A stretch of DNA of 64,000 bases from Bolinopsis microptera (Eukaryota; Ctenophora; Tentaculata; Lobata; Bolinopsidae). Position numbers and translations under genes: made by a program. The number at the start of each line of letters is the position of its first letter. Positions within the stretch are counted from its first letter, which is position 1. Under the pieces are notes generated by a model. It was not told where the DNA came from, searched no databases, and saw only the letters and a list, made by a program, of their open reading frames with translations. Positions 24,804-36,401 of the stretch are shown one piece after another. The stretch is from the NCBI RefSeq assembly GCF_026151205.1, contig NC_087076.1, forward strand, positions 15,460,419 through 15,524,418. The letters run 5' to 3'.

Positions 24804-24846
24804 CACACACTGAATACAGGTTGATGTAACCTGTATTCAGTGTGTG
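24804..24846. repeat. Perfect 19-bp-arm hairpin
   Basis: cacacactgaatacaggtt and its exact reverse complement around a 5-bp loop, near the right end of E2. Confidence 0.9.
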
Positions 24847-25473
24847 TAATTTCAATTTAGCATTTTAACTAGTATAGAAGCATTTATTATATACTAACAT
24901 TTATAACAATTTTAGCCTGAAGTTGGCGTTGACGCCGAAAATTTGCCCTTACTCCTAACTTCCTTGTTTCACTTGTCCTTGTCTCTTCCAACCGGATAAT
25001 ATCCAGATATCAGTGTCCTTAAATGGCCAAACACAATTCAATAAAATTCGGCTCGATCCGACTATCCAAACTATCAAATAAATGCGAAAATGAACCTTTA
25101 TTTGAAAAAATGAACACGAATATTTCGATTTGACAAATTCCTCGAACCAGTGGTGGTAGTAAGTCTTCTTCTTTTGATTGGTCGGCGTCGACTGTAAGCC
25201 TTCCTTGCGGTGGCTTTCACAACGCGTCCCCATTCTTCAACTCCTGCTGCTGGAGAGAGAGACTCCCAAATTATATACCATAAATATATTATACATAGAT
25301 ATCGACAACAGACTCCGAGAGTCTTGAAGTTCTGTTACCACCGCCCCTGGTGCAACCCCTTACGGGTTAGTGGTAGTAAGTCATACCAGAATGAATTATT
25401 TCAATTGGGCACTCAGTGACTGAGCTTTAAGGCCAACGTATGGGTACTGACTTTTGTCCCCCCCCCCCCTGTA

Positions 25474-26297
25474 AAATAAATGATGATAATGTTAATTCAA
25501 ATAGAGATAAATAATTGTGGATAATAAGAATCTTGACACTTTTTGACGTCACTCATAATCCCTGGACTGTAGATTCTCTTTGTTAGTGTTATATCTGTTG
25601 TAGTGGGAAATAACACCTGCTGTTGTGGATATAACACCTGTAGTGCAACAATATATCTTTATTGTTATCTCTGTCCTCCAGTGCAATGTCCTACTATTCA
25701 TCACCTAGAATATTTTAAATCGTTATTGTCCTTGAGTCATTTTGACTTTTTGAGGTAAATGCTAAATATATACGTATATTTCAAATGTCATAACTAAAAC
25801 TCTAAAAGTTTTGTCTCGTCAAGCTGATCCTATAAATAACACTTGACTATAAATTATTTTAAGATAATGGATGCTTTTGAAGTTATAGGCATTTTAATTT
25901 TGAGAATTTTGAGAATTTATTCAAAAGTGCGAATACTCAAACAAATTTATAACAGTGCCAAAACAAATTGTTTTGTTTTTCTTCAATACCAACAAGTTTA
26001 TATAAGAAATTCCTGGTGTTGTCCTAACTCCTCATTGAAGATAAAGCTGTCGTTCTCTGCTGTGCATTTTATTCATTATAATCTAGTTTACTATAAACAT
26101 AGTACTACTTAAAAACTCTCCTTGTTTTATTCACTATTTAGTGTTATACTATAATCTATACTAAACTATACTATGATATCAATGATATTGCTTAGGTGAT
26201 ATTATAGAGTTCATACTGGATTTGAAACTTGTGTATTATTCATTATTAAAAGTATTTGCAAATAAATTCTATAATCTTTTATTAATTGTAGCTTGCT
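25474..26297. other. Duplicated SIRT6 5' flank (copy A)
   Basis: Matches 34470-36401 of copy B minus that copy's own insertions. It includes the empty TAA site (25756-25758) where copy B received a Harbinger-type MITE. No gene is supported; an open stretch at 25867 onward (MDAFEVIGILIL) is conserved in copy B but diverges by frameshift. Confidence 0.6.
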
Positions 26298-26386
26298 ATG
26301 TCCTTCAATTATCCCTATCAAAGTATCCTGACAAGGGTGAGCTTGGTAACGAGGAACAGATTGAAACAACTGAAAAGGTCATAGAA
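26298..26386 (+). pseudogene. Truncated SIRT6 exon 1 fragment at the duplication junction
   Basis: The sequence from atgtccttcaattat onward matches the first ~95 bases of the intact SIRT6 coding exon at 36402. Seven bases (gctgcat) after aattat are missing, which shifts the frame, and the copy stops abruptly at atagaa where copy B begins. The flanking upstream region (25474-26297) also duplicates the SIRT6 5' flank. It cannot encode a sirtuin: the NAD-binding and catalytic regions are absent. Confidence 0.92.
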
Positions 26387-26767
26387 CATACTAGGCCGAG
26401 CTGTCGGGAATCAACTTTCCCTGCTCCTGCTAAATTTCTTGTTTCATTGAAAAAATAAATGCCTGTAAGATCGATTGTGGACCTTTATAATATGTTGCGC
26501 AATCATGTTGACAATGATATATTGCGCAATTCACCCTCTTACTACTCTTGTTGATGACAATTCTTTCAGATACTGGGCTTTCTACTATTGTCATGCACAT
26601 GGAGTTGTAAGGTAGGAGCTATATTTAGTTTTACCTGAGCTATCGATTATATATAATATATACAGAGTTTCTTATCAAACATTGTCATGCTTGCTTCGCC
26701 TCGAAAGAGGAAGTTTTTGAGTAGTACCATAACACATAAGCTGATTTGTACACATTCATATTCAGTC

Positions 26768-29700
26768 ATGATACCAATATTTAAACTTCTACTGGTTCTA
26801 TTGAAGATCTGTCTGTCACAATCTTTACATGATCAGCCAGGTAAAATACATTAGATTGTGTTGATTTGAAATTCCAGCTTTAAAAGTCACATCTAACAAG
26901 CTCACCATTTAACGATTCTCTTCTAAGTTAACCAATTAACCATTTAAATTCTTGATGCAATCTGAATAGAAATTTGGGCAGTATCCAACTAGCCTTACAT
27001 GTGTTCGCGAACAGATCATTTCGTCTAGTTAGACAGTAGAGTACCATGTCAGAAATTGGAATAGTTGTTTTTGTTGTTTGTTGTTTTGTTTTTGTTGATG
27101 ATCGTAACTGATAATTCTTCACCGAAAACGAATCGTAATCATTTGTTTCATTGAGTAAGTTACTACGCTACAATCAATGCTAGTCGTAACTAATTATATC
27201 CAAGATACCACAAAAAAAGAAAGATACCACATAATTTGAATCTTAATCTCTTAATCAATAATTTGATCCAGCAATATACTACGCTACCATTGCATTAATG
27301 GCAATACTAGTCGTAACTAATTCATATGATCTGGTAACCATTATGTCATAAGTTGCCTGGGAAAAAGTGTTCGCGAACACCTGTCGGGCTAGTTGGATAC
27401 TAGCCCGTTGGATACTATTGGATGCAATCTGAATTGAAATTTGTTAGTCCCAGTGCTCCAAATGCATTCACAAGAAATGATTTATCACTTCTGGTTTTAG
27501 ATTTTTATCTTAAAACAAGCCGTTTACCCTCTTTGTACTGCTTTGTAGCAGAAGAGCGTGCAAATATTACAAATATATCAAATATTACAAATATAACATA
27601 ATATATATATTACCATTTACCTTTTCAGGGTTACAAGTGCCCAATTTGTCTGGTAGATTCCCCCGCCAAGCATCCCCTAGCAGAAACGGTAAAACTGACA
27701 CATTGTACTGTCTAATTTATTTAAAATGTGGACCATGGGATTTATGGTTAACCACCTTCCTTGTGTTGTTGGTTAATCATATGAGCGGGATATAAATACT
27801 TAAAAACTTTGATGATAAATTACTTCATAGTGTTAAATTAGTACAACTATATAGATACCTTATCGGACGTTATTTGACTGGACATTACGTGAACGGACAT
27901 TATTTTGAACGGACAATAATATGAACACTCGAAGTTATTCTAAACCATTAAAAATCCTAACTTGGACAGACCATAAAAGGACGGACTTAATTTGAAGTTC
28001 GGACATAAAAATGAACGCTAGGGCCTTCAGCGTTTAATTATTATCCGTTCAAATAAAGTCCGATAAGGTAGCTATTATCCAACCAGACACCTGTAGAGGA
28101 CTAAGAGGAATGGTAGAATGTCCAGACAATCAACTTCTGCCATGTATCCGGGAGAGTTACATGTGTGATGGTGAAGAAGACTGTTCAGATGGTTCAGATG
28201 AGAACAGAACGTTTTGTAAAGGTTTGTCAGTTACTATTATCAGTATAAGTAACAGCTGTTAAAAATTTAAGTGCCAACTGCCAATACTTTATTATAGTGT
28301 TAAATAGGGAATTATTCAACGTTTCAATGTGACAACATCGTATTTATGATCTCAAATTAATTGTCATAATATGGTAGTGTTGAAAGTATTAAAACTTATT
28401 AAAAATAATTTGAGATCATGAATACGATGTTGTCACATTGAAACGTTGAATAATTCCTTTCCTGATAAGAGTCTTATCCTTGTTGCATCAAACAGGATCA
28501 ATAGAAATTTACCCAAGAAAACATTTTAACTATGCGACTCATAAATAATATTCCAATCCGGATTTTACAGTGTTAAAAATAAGTATTATTATCTATACTA
28601 TACTAATAATCTCAATAAATCTGTGTGTTTGTCTGTTTGTCATTTACGAATGTTTAAATCAAGAAAACAGTAAGAGATATGGGACTCGTTTTTTTCGGTA
28701 TAGTAGTAGTAAGCGGTTAAATTGATCATTTTGTGACCCAAATGTGATACTAAAGTGTCTCACATTCTCCCGCTCTCTCTCCTCTCATAAAAGATTTGCT
28801 ATATATTAGGTAATTTGGCAGTGTACCTCAAGATTGCCTATCAAGTATTACTATTAGATACATGAGGGGCACTCAGAATTAAATTGCGGTCTGTTTGGAC
28901 TGAGCGAGTTCATACTTTCGCACTGTTTTAACTACGAAAATGTAATGCGTGTTTTCAAATATAATAGGCGGGTTTATACTTTTGCAATGCTGTTAATTTC
29001 GCACTAAACGTATTATTCGAATTAAATTCGCATACTTATTTTTCTCTGAAAATTGCCGCATTTAAAAAAATGTACCAAATACGGGAACAGGAAATCACTT
29101 GCCCACATCAAAATGTTCACTATAGTTGGCTTTGTATGGTGGAATATTGCCAAAACATGTGTTTCCCGCAACACATTCGTGGTTACTGGACACTGGTTAG
29201 TGACTAGCGTGGGTACTGACCAAGATTGCAAGGGGTTAAATTTAGCTCATACCCGAAGACGTTATGGAGTAAACTAACTTCTCTTAATAAACTTGAAATC
29301 ACTTAATTTTCTCCACAGTCTAGTCTACTTGTCGAGATTTGTATGTTTGAGATTTGAAATTGAAGTATAACGTCACAATTCACATAATATCCAACTAGAT
29401 TATAGACTCGAGAATGGCTGCGCGTTCCCACAGCCGCATTTTTACCGAATTTTTCGCGCATTTTTTGACGAATTTAACAGCCCTAAAAATTAAAACTTAA
29501 AGTTGTAAATTGGCGAATTATTCGCGTACTTTTTGAAAACTCTAAATACGCCGTACTTTTTGACGAAAATTTGGCGAATTTAACAGCCTGGTACTTTTGC
29601 ATTTCAACTGTGATAGTGAAGTCCCGGCCGTAGGCACGGGTTACACTAGTATATAATATATAGCTATTATCCAGACTACACCTGTAAAGGAGGATTGGTA

Positions 29701-32700
29701 AAATGTCCAGACGCAGGTGGTCTACAATGTATCGATAAGAGTTACATGTGTGATGGTGAAGAAGACTGTTCAGATGGTTCAGATGAGAACGGAGCGCTAG
29801 CGTTTTGTAAAGGTTTGTCAGTTACTATTATCAGTATCAACTCAATGAAACAAGAAATTTGTCCTTCCTAGTGTCAAATTAGTACCACTCATTTTTCATC
29901 AGACATCAGACACTGGCAACAGTCCAATCTACCCGATTGTAAAATATATATTATAATACAAAATGTAATATGATATGCATTATATTATATTATATTGTAT
30001 TATATACTTCACGACAATCTGTCGTACAACAGGGGTTCCGGAGAACCCCCTTCCCGGTACTCCCGAAACTTAAAATTTTGTTAACCATTTGCATTGATTG
30101 ATCAACGGCCTGCAAAATTTCATACCTCTAATTTAATTTTAACATGGTTTCGGAGGCACCCGAACAATAATATGGTGATTTCTGGGTTTTTACCGAATTT
30201 GGTATAACAGTGCATATTTTATGCAAATTTCTTAAAAATCTCCACATAGCTATTTCTAATTCCTGATATATGATTAGAATTTTATGAACTATAAATAAAC
30301 CTGCTCTATGTGATCTCCTCGGTCGACACAGCCGAATGATAGGAAACTTGATTGAGGGTTTAATGAGCAGCGGTGCCTGAAAGGATACCCCTTCAGAACA
30401 TGTACATTTCGATGACCCAGTAGAGGAATCTACGAACTTTCCAAATTATCCAAATAATTAATTTTTTCCCCATTTTAGCAAATTCCGAAACTTTTGTATT
30501 CCAACATCACACAGGTAGTAAAGATTGTTATCACGTAAAAGAACAGAGTGGATTCCTCAAGTACACCTGCAACACCGGAATAAGCGGAGATTTATTCCTC
30601 AAGTGCCACAACACTGATGAATACTACGAATATGAGGAGCGTTTGGGTAGTGTGAATTTAAAGGGACAGCTCTGTTCGGATGACACAAACTTTTATCAGC
30701 TTTGTGGGAAAGAAAGACCACGATATAAGTTTAAGAATGATGAGGGTCTCTGTGGTGACGTCCTGTGCGTGATCGGTAATAACAAATTTCTGACTACACT
30801 CGACACAATAAGGTATACGGGTAGACATTGTGATGGTAAACCTGATTGTATTAATAGTGACCTGGATGAAAAAGGATGCCCTGATCTTACGAACATGACG
30901 ACCTTATTGAGTGGTACTAAGGTTCAAACCAGGCTGGTCTGTGATGATGTCTGTGACACATGGGATTGTGAGGATGAGGCTATCTGTAACGGATACCAAT
31001 ATGGCATGTGGTGTAAAAAGAAAGTACTATACAAAGGAGAAGGAATCTACTATGTTTCACTATCTACAATATGTGATGGACGGGTAGAATGTGTAGACGG
31101 GGAGGACGAAGCAAACTGTACCGTGACAAATGAGTCAGTATACACTTGTGAAAATGTATTGACACATCGTATCGTTCCAATTCACAATTATACTAGATGT
31201 TCAGTTATAGATATCCGTTCCGGTTGGGTGGAGGTTTGCATAGATTATTGCTTAGATTATTTAACAGATTATTGCACACATTTTGCAGAGCAGACAAATT
31301 GCTCTGACCCTAACAGGGTGGGTATCTCTTGTCAGATAAACGGGTACATGTCTACAGTTTCCAAGTACATGATTTGTTTTGGTGAGAAAATATGCGATGA
31401 TAACATTGAAAACATCTGTTTGGAGCCATCATTTTATTGCCATGTGCACAAACATCTGATGTGTGACGGAAGAGTAGACTGTGACAATAAAGAAGATGAA
31501 ACACATTTTAGCTGTGACCAACAAACTCAACAAAAATGTAAAAGGCGTGTTGGACGAGCAGAGGAATTGGCAATACCACTCTCTTGGTTAGAAGATGGAG
31601 TGTTGGACTGTATCGATGGTAGAGATGAGGAGACCATCTGGCCCACTTGTGGAAAAGATATATCATCGAGATTTGTCAAAGTTGAAGAAAACTGTCAAAA
31701 TGTCCTTCTCTGTCCATGGAGTGAACCCAGTTTTGTGGAACTAAGAGATCTTTGTGATGGACTTGAAACCTGTGGAAATGAGAATAAAGTCTGCTCTGAG
31801 GCCCGAAGTAATCTAAGAATTTCCACAACTGTTTTGACAAGCGATAACGGTTTGAGTAAACGTCTCTCGTTTTGCCTAAAAGGATTAAAAAACAACGTAC
31901 ATCTTAAGGACTGCACAACGTTTCCAAAATTCATCTTCCCAAATCACCGTTTTTTTGGAGTAGCAGATAGAACTTCAGTCATCCTACCGGCAGAACTTCA
32001 AAGTTGTGACCACATGTTTGGAGAGCTGTACGTGTACACCAGTTGTACTCACAATTGTATCAGCTCTCCTTGTCCATTGAAAAACATTCCTAGATACGAG
32101 GTGTGTCCTGAACAATACCCAAATAGGATCGGAACTGTAGCTAACAATAAATATCTAGCATTTTTCACAAAATCATTCGGAAATTTCTACACAAACAGAT
32201 ATTTTGTTTGTGACAACAAGATCAAGTGTATTGATTACTCGAAAGTTTGTAATCTTGTGGATGATTGTGGAGATGGTTCAGACGAGGAATCCTGTACTAA
32301 CCATTTTAAATGCAACGCAACAGGACATTACATACCCAAAACCAGTAAGTGTGATGGATTATTTGATTGTTTGGACTTATCTGATGAATGCAATGTCGAT
32401 TGTTCAAGAAATATTCTAGAGGGTTCAGTTTTAAACGTTATTTCGTGGTTAGTAGGAGTTATAGCTATCGTAGCTAACCTTATCATTATTTTGAAAAGTG
32501 CGCCAACCTTAACTAGATGCAAGACAACAGTTGCTTTCATAAATAAATCGCTTGTCATTGCAATATCGGTCGGAGACTTGTTTGTCGGTTGTTACCTATT
32601 CATAATCGCAATCTATGACGGGATCATCTTTGGAGAAGATTATTGCCCCAAACAAATCAATTGGATTACAAGCATCGACTGCTCAAAAATCGGTGTTCTT

Positions 32701-33894
32701 AGCACCGTAGGGTCTCAACTCTCACTATTTGCCATGTGTGGTCTGAGCCTTACTCGAATCTATGGAATATACCATTCTATGAGAATTCCGGGAAAAGTGA
32801 CTTGGTTATTTTCGTTGCAATTCGTAGTGAGTTTGATAATCTTGATCGCATCATCACTGAGCATCGCTGTCATTCCGATTCTTGGAAAATTTCAGGACTT
32901 CTTTGTCAACGGTGTAAACTTTGCAAAAGATCTAAAAGTATTTATAGGCACGCCAAACAAGCAGAAAATTTCAGCAGTGCTTGAATCGTACTACGGAAGA
33001 ATGTTGGACACTGAATTGAGTTGGAAAATGATTTATAAAATGGTCAATGAAATGTATTCTCACGATTTTGAATACCCAGACCACACGACAAAGATTCTGA
33101 GGGTTGATTTCTATGGAAACGATGGGGTCTGCTTGTTTAAATATTTTGTAAAAAACGATGACCCACAAAGAATTTTCGTGTGGACCATCCTTGCTTTGAA
33201 CTTTGTGTGCTTCATATTGATTACAGTTTCGTATATGGCGATTGGCTGCATTTCTCAGAAATCATCTGTTATTGTAGCACAGGCTGACACCTATGAGCAA
33301 AATTCCCAACGTTATACAAAAATGAACCGAAAAATCTCCATTATAATCACAACTGATTTCTTTTGTTGGATCCCCTTTATAGTGATCTGTGTGCTACACT
33401 CCCTTGAAGTGTTGGATGCAACTCCTTGGTATAGCATAGTCTCCGTCATCATCCTTCCGATCAACTCAGTCATTAATCCTTTGATTTATGACAACACTTT
33501 GGTCATCCTGCTCATCACCCCTTTCCAGAGAGTTATAAGCTTTATTACCAGAAAACAATTTTACCAAACGCTAACAGGGACATTAAGAAGAGTAATTTTG
33601 AGTTTTGTACGATCATTAACAAAAATATGGAGAATCTCAACCACTACCAAAACTGTTGACTTTGAGTTAGGTGACATTAAAACAGCAGAGCCAATAATTG
33701 GAGAAGAGCCAATAATTGGAAAAGAGCCAATAATTGGAGAAGAGCCAATAATTGGAGAAGAGCCAATAATTGGAGAAGAGCCAATAATTGGAGAAGAGCC
33801 AATAATTGGAGAAGAGCCAATAATTGGAGAAGAAGGAATTGAAAAACTTTCTCAGACTCCCACGCAGCAACGAATCAAGAACACTGCTGTTTGA
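26768..33894 (+). CDS. LDLa-rich 7TM receptor, copy B (GRL101-like GPCR)
   Basis: Exons: 26768-26840 (signal peptide [19 protein letters not shown]), 27629-27688, 28087-28221 and 29675-29812 (each one complete LDLa module: [13 protein letters not shown] follows ESYM and KSYM), and 30515-33894. All joins are phase 1, giving about 1261 residues. An alternative upstream acceptor at 30478 would add 12 in-frame residues. The large exon is ~95% identical to copy A: six or more LDLa-type modules, then a rhodopsin-type seven-helix domain with a long second extracellular loop, NPLIYD in TM7, and eight EPIIGE repeats in the cytoplasmic tail. Related receptors in molluscs and cnidarians combine LDLa repeats with a relaxin-receptor-like 7TM domain. 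This copy looks intact and is the better candidate for a functional gene. Confidence 0.9.
28308..28457. mobile_element. 150-bp MITE with 52-bp terminal inverted repeats
   Basis: Arms 28308-28359 and 28406-28457 start ggaattattcaacgtttcaa and differ by one base over 52. It sits in an intron of receptor copy B. No clear target duplication recognised. Confidence 0.85.
28592..29649. mobile_element. Probable non-autonomous Helitron
   Basis: The 5' end is TCtatactatactaataat preceded by A; the 3' end is CTAG followed by T, the A|T insertion context expected for Helitrons. Just before the 3' end lies a GC-rich hairpin-like stretch, cccggccgtaggcacggg. No Rep/helicase frame is present. It lies between two LDLa exons of receptor copy B. 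Termini fit, but a family search is needed to confirm. Confidence 0.5.
33688..33831 (+). repeat. 18-bp coding minisatellite, 8 units (EPIIGE tail, copy B)
   Basis: Eight tandem units of gagccaataattggagaa encoding EPIIGE (one EPIIGK), one fewer than in the paralogue. Confidence 0.95.
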
Positions 33895-34052
33895 TAGGGT
33901 AACAGAGTCGTCCCTTAATCTGCGACTAGAGCCCGATAGAGTTCTTGTATCGATATTCTTACGATCTGCAACAATGATTTTCAAAGTTTCCAAAAAATGC
34001 GTTTTCAATGTTAGTTCATGTTTCTTGTATACATTATAGAATATAGAGGTTA

Positions 34053-34467
34053 CAGGGGAGGGGGGGTAAAGGTCAGTACACATATGACACACGTTGGGTC
34101 TTATACCACTTCTGTGTTTTATATTTGAGAGTTGTTGCTTTGCAGATGGCATACTGCACTGTACATACTTTTTCGAGGATTCCGTCACTAAAACTTGAAA
34201 ATTCGATTTTTGGGGCCACACCCAGTCAACATTGAATCGCTTAAACTCGTGTTTGTGAAAATGTTAGAGACTCCGTTGTAACATATTGCAATTATAAATA
34301 GGTCATTTAATCTGGAACATAATCTGAAAAAGATGGTGTGAAACGGATAAAAAATGACGAAGTTATCAAGCAATTTAATTATCTAGCAAAATTGATTAGG
34401 TAATCAATGATGAGCTATTTAGGCCAACGTATGGGTACTGACTTTTGCCCCCCCCCCCCCCCCCCTG
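34053..34467. mobile_element. TA-flanked TIR element, copy B counterpart (internally deleted)
   Basis: Same insertion site and ends as the element at 20410 in copy A (ttacagggg… and …ccccctgta). It lacks the E2 insertion and also an internal part of the host element. The right end has a 16-18-base C run. Confidence 0.85.
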
Positions 34468-34659
34468 TACAATATATCTGTTGCTCTGTTGTAGTGGGAA
34501 ATAACACCTGTTGTTGTGGATATAACACCTGTAGTGTTATATCTTTATTTTTAGTGTTATATCTCTATCCTCCAGTGCAATGTCCTACTATTCATCTCCT
34601 AGAATATTGTAAATTATTATCGAGCTTTTTTTGTAGTATAGTAGTATTTATGCTATGTA

Positions 34660-35252
34660 CCTTACTCGGGATTATTATGACCGGGATAAAGTGGTGGGTT
34701 TAGGGTAATTTCGCCATATTTTTCCCGAACCACATTTTCACCGGTCGTTAATAAACCCGCCTACTCAGCTTTTAGGGTTCCCAAGGGGTATGGGTGCTCA
34801 TATTTTAATCGTTGTCTTATATTCACTAAAGAAGACTATTGGGACACTTGTTGTAGGTTTTTCGACTTCATTTGGCTAAAATTGCAAAAAATTCACCTTT
34901 TTGCCCAATTCTTGTCATATATCCTTATTGTCAAAGTTGATTTAAATAGGCCAATTTTGAATTTCTTAGGTATTGACTATCATTGAGTCATTATTTCTGT
35001 CTACTTTCAACAATTATTGATAATTCGACCTGTTTCACAAGTTTTAGCAATGCGAAAATTTCTAAACTTGCTTATCTCTAATAAGGAAATTTACATCTGA
35101 GACAAAATTTTTGAATCTAAAATTGAAAGGTTGGACACCGGTAAAATGGCGACCGGGAAAATGTGGTGGGTTTTGAGCAATTTCGCCATATTTTTCCCGA
35201 ACCATATTTTAACCGGTCGTTAATAAACCCGTCGTAATAATCCCGAGTAAGG
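34660..35252. mobile_element. MITE of the ccttactcggga family (copy B)
   Basis: Ends ccttactcggga and tcccgagtaagg, with internal accgggaaaatgtggtgggt and gccatatttttcccgaacca blocks repeated near both ends. Related to the two copies nested in E1. Left flank TA, right flank TT. Absent from copy A. Confidence 0.75.
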
Positions 35253-35326
35253 TTTGTCATATGTGGGGCTATTCTTCTCCAGATACAGGGCTATTGTCCT
35301 CGAGTCATCTTGACTTTTTGAGGTAA

Positions 35327-35863
35327 GGGGTCGTTCACATATTACGTAATCAATATTTTGGCAATTTTTACCCCCCCCCCCCCCCCACCGTAATCAACCG
35401 TAATCAAGACCGAACCCCCCCCCCCCCCTATATAGCTATATATATATATATATACGTAATCAAGGTTTGACCCCCCCACCCCCCCCCCCCCCCCCCCCCC
35501 GTAATCAAGACCCAACCCCCCTCCTATATTACGTAATCATTAATTTTATTACTATCTATTACATGTTCATGTTAAGCCATTTTTTTTTATTAAAAGCTAT
35601 CACAACGGATTAATGAATGAAATAATCGCAAAGCACTTACTAAACGAAAATTGGTTTAAAAAACGAAAATTTTGATTACATAATTAACGAAAATTGTCCA
35701 ATTGCTCAATTGGTATTTCGAAAATCGGTAAAAAATTAAAATTTTGATTACGTAATCAACGACCAAACCACCCCCCCCCCCCCCCCCCCGTAATCAACAG
35801 TAAGCATTTGAACCCCCCCCCCCCCCCCCCCCTCGGCTGATTACGTAATATGTGAACGACCCT
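35327..35863. mobile_element. PIF/Harbinger-type MITE with poly-C tracts
   Basis: Terminal inverted repeats gggtcgttcacatattacgt are flanked by TAA on both sides (35324-35326, 35864-35866). Copy A has the single uninterrupted TAA (25756-25758), so insertion postdates the duplication. A TWA target and GGG-starting ends are typical of PIF/Harbinger. The interior holds several runs of 10-22 C, each next to gtaatcaa. No transposase. Confidence 0.85.
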
Positions 35864-36401
35864 TAAATGCTAAATATATACGTATATTTCTTCAAATGTC
35901 ATAACTAAAAGTTTTGTCTCGTCAAGCTGATCCTATAAATAACACTTGACTATAAATTATTTTAAGATCATGGATGCTTTTGAAGTTATAGGCATTTTAA
36001 TTTTGAGAATTTTGAGAATTTATTCAAAAGTGCGAATACTCAAACAAATTTATAACAGTGCCAAAACAACTTGTTTTGTTTTTCTTCAATACCAACAAGT
36101 TTATAAGAAATTCCTGGTGTTGTCCTTACTCCTCATTGAAGGTAAAGCTGTCGTTCTCTGCTGTGCATTTTATTCATTATAATCTAGTTTACTATAAACA
36201 TAGTACTACTTAAAAACTCTCCTTGTTTTATTCACTATTTAGTGTTATACTATAATAGTCTATACTAAACTATACTATGATATCAATGATATTGCTTAGG
36301 TGATATTATAGAGTTCATACTGGATTTGAAACTGGTGTATTATTCATTATTAAAATTATTTGCAAATAAATTCTATAATATTTTATTAATTGTAGCTTGC
36401 T

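Larger units (their letters stand above)
20908..25018. mobile_element. TTAA-flanked large non-autonomous transposon (E2), composite
   Basis: Host sequence is interrupted between ggacaaacttaat-TTAA (20904-20907) and TTAA-atggccaaacaca (25019-25022). The related element at 8811-9583 has the uninterrupted equivalent taattcgaatggccaaac (inverted). Termini read ggacacgttc and inverted ggacactgat. A 41-bp copy of the left end recurs inverted at 24728-24768, also next to TTAA (24763-24766), so E2 may be two nested units (20908-24762 inside a 252-bp older piece). The interior carries a ~155-bp periodic array, then a large palindrome. No transposase frame. Confidence 0.78.
20410..25471. mobile_element. 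TA-flanked TIR element in the 3' flank of receptor copy A (host of E2)
   Basis: Left end at ttacaggggggggg, then caaatgtcagtacacatacg; right end is the inverse, ccaacgtatgggtactgact with a C run and ctgta. TA lies on both sides (20408-20409, 25472-25473). The same element is present at the same position in copy B (34053-34467, 415 bp), so it predates the duplication. Its body matches the inverted element at 8811-9583 (shared ctcggtcatctgagaa and gccaaacacaattcaata stretches). The terminal poly-G/poly-C runs replace the cagggtgggcc seen in the intact relative. Most of its length is the nested E2 insertion. Confidence 0.8.
8661..26386. repeat. Tandem segmental duplication, copy A
   Basis: The sequence from tactaggccgagctg at 8661 matches the sequence from 26389 in the same order and orientation: signal-peptide exon, small second exon, receptor body exon, 3' flank with a TA element, then the 5' part of SIRT6. 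Copy A ends at atagaa (26386) inside SIRT6 exon 1. Two filler bases (ca) separate it from copy B. The 7.6-kb length excess over copy B is accounted for mostly by two TTAA-flanked insertions (3.6 and 4.1 kb). Confidence 0.9.

Noticed and set aside
33667..34221. 184-codon antisense frame over the receptor B tail (SNYWLF repeats)
   Set aside because: It is the reverse reading of the EPIIGE minisatellite plus flanking 3' sequence; no independent coding evidence.
35970..36182. Open stretch upstream of SIRT6 (MDAFEVIGILIL…) as an N-terminal coding exon
   Set aside because: Its possible splice to the acceptor before the SIRT6 ATG is out of frame, and copy A diverges by frameshift; at most a 5' UTR exon.
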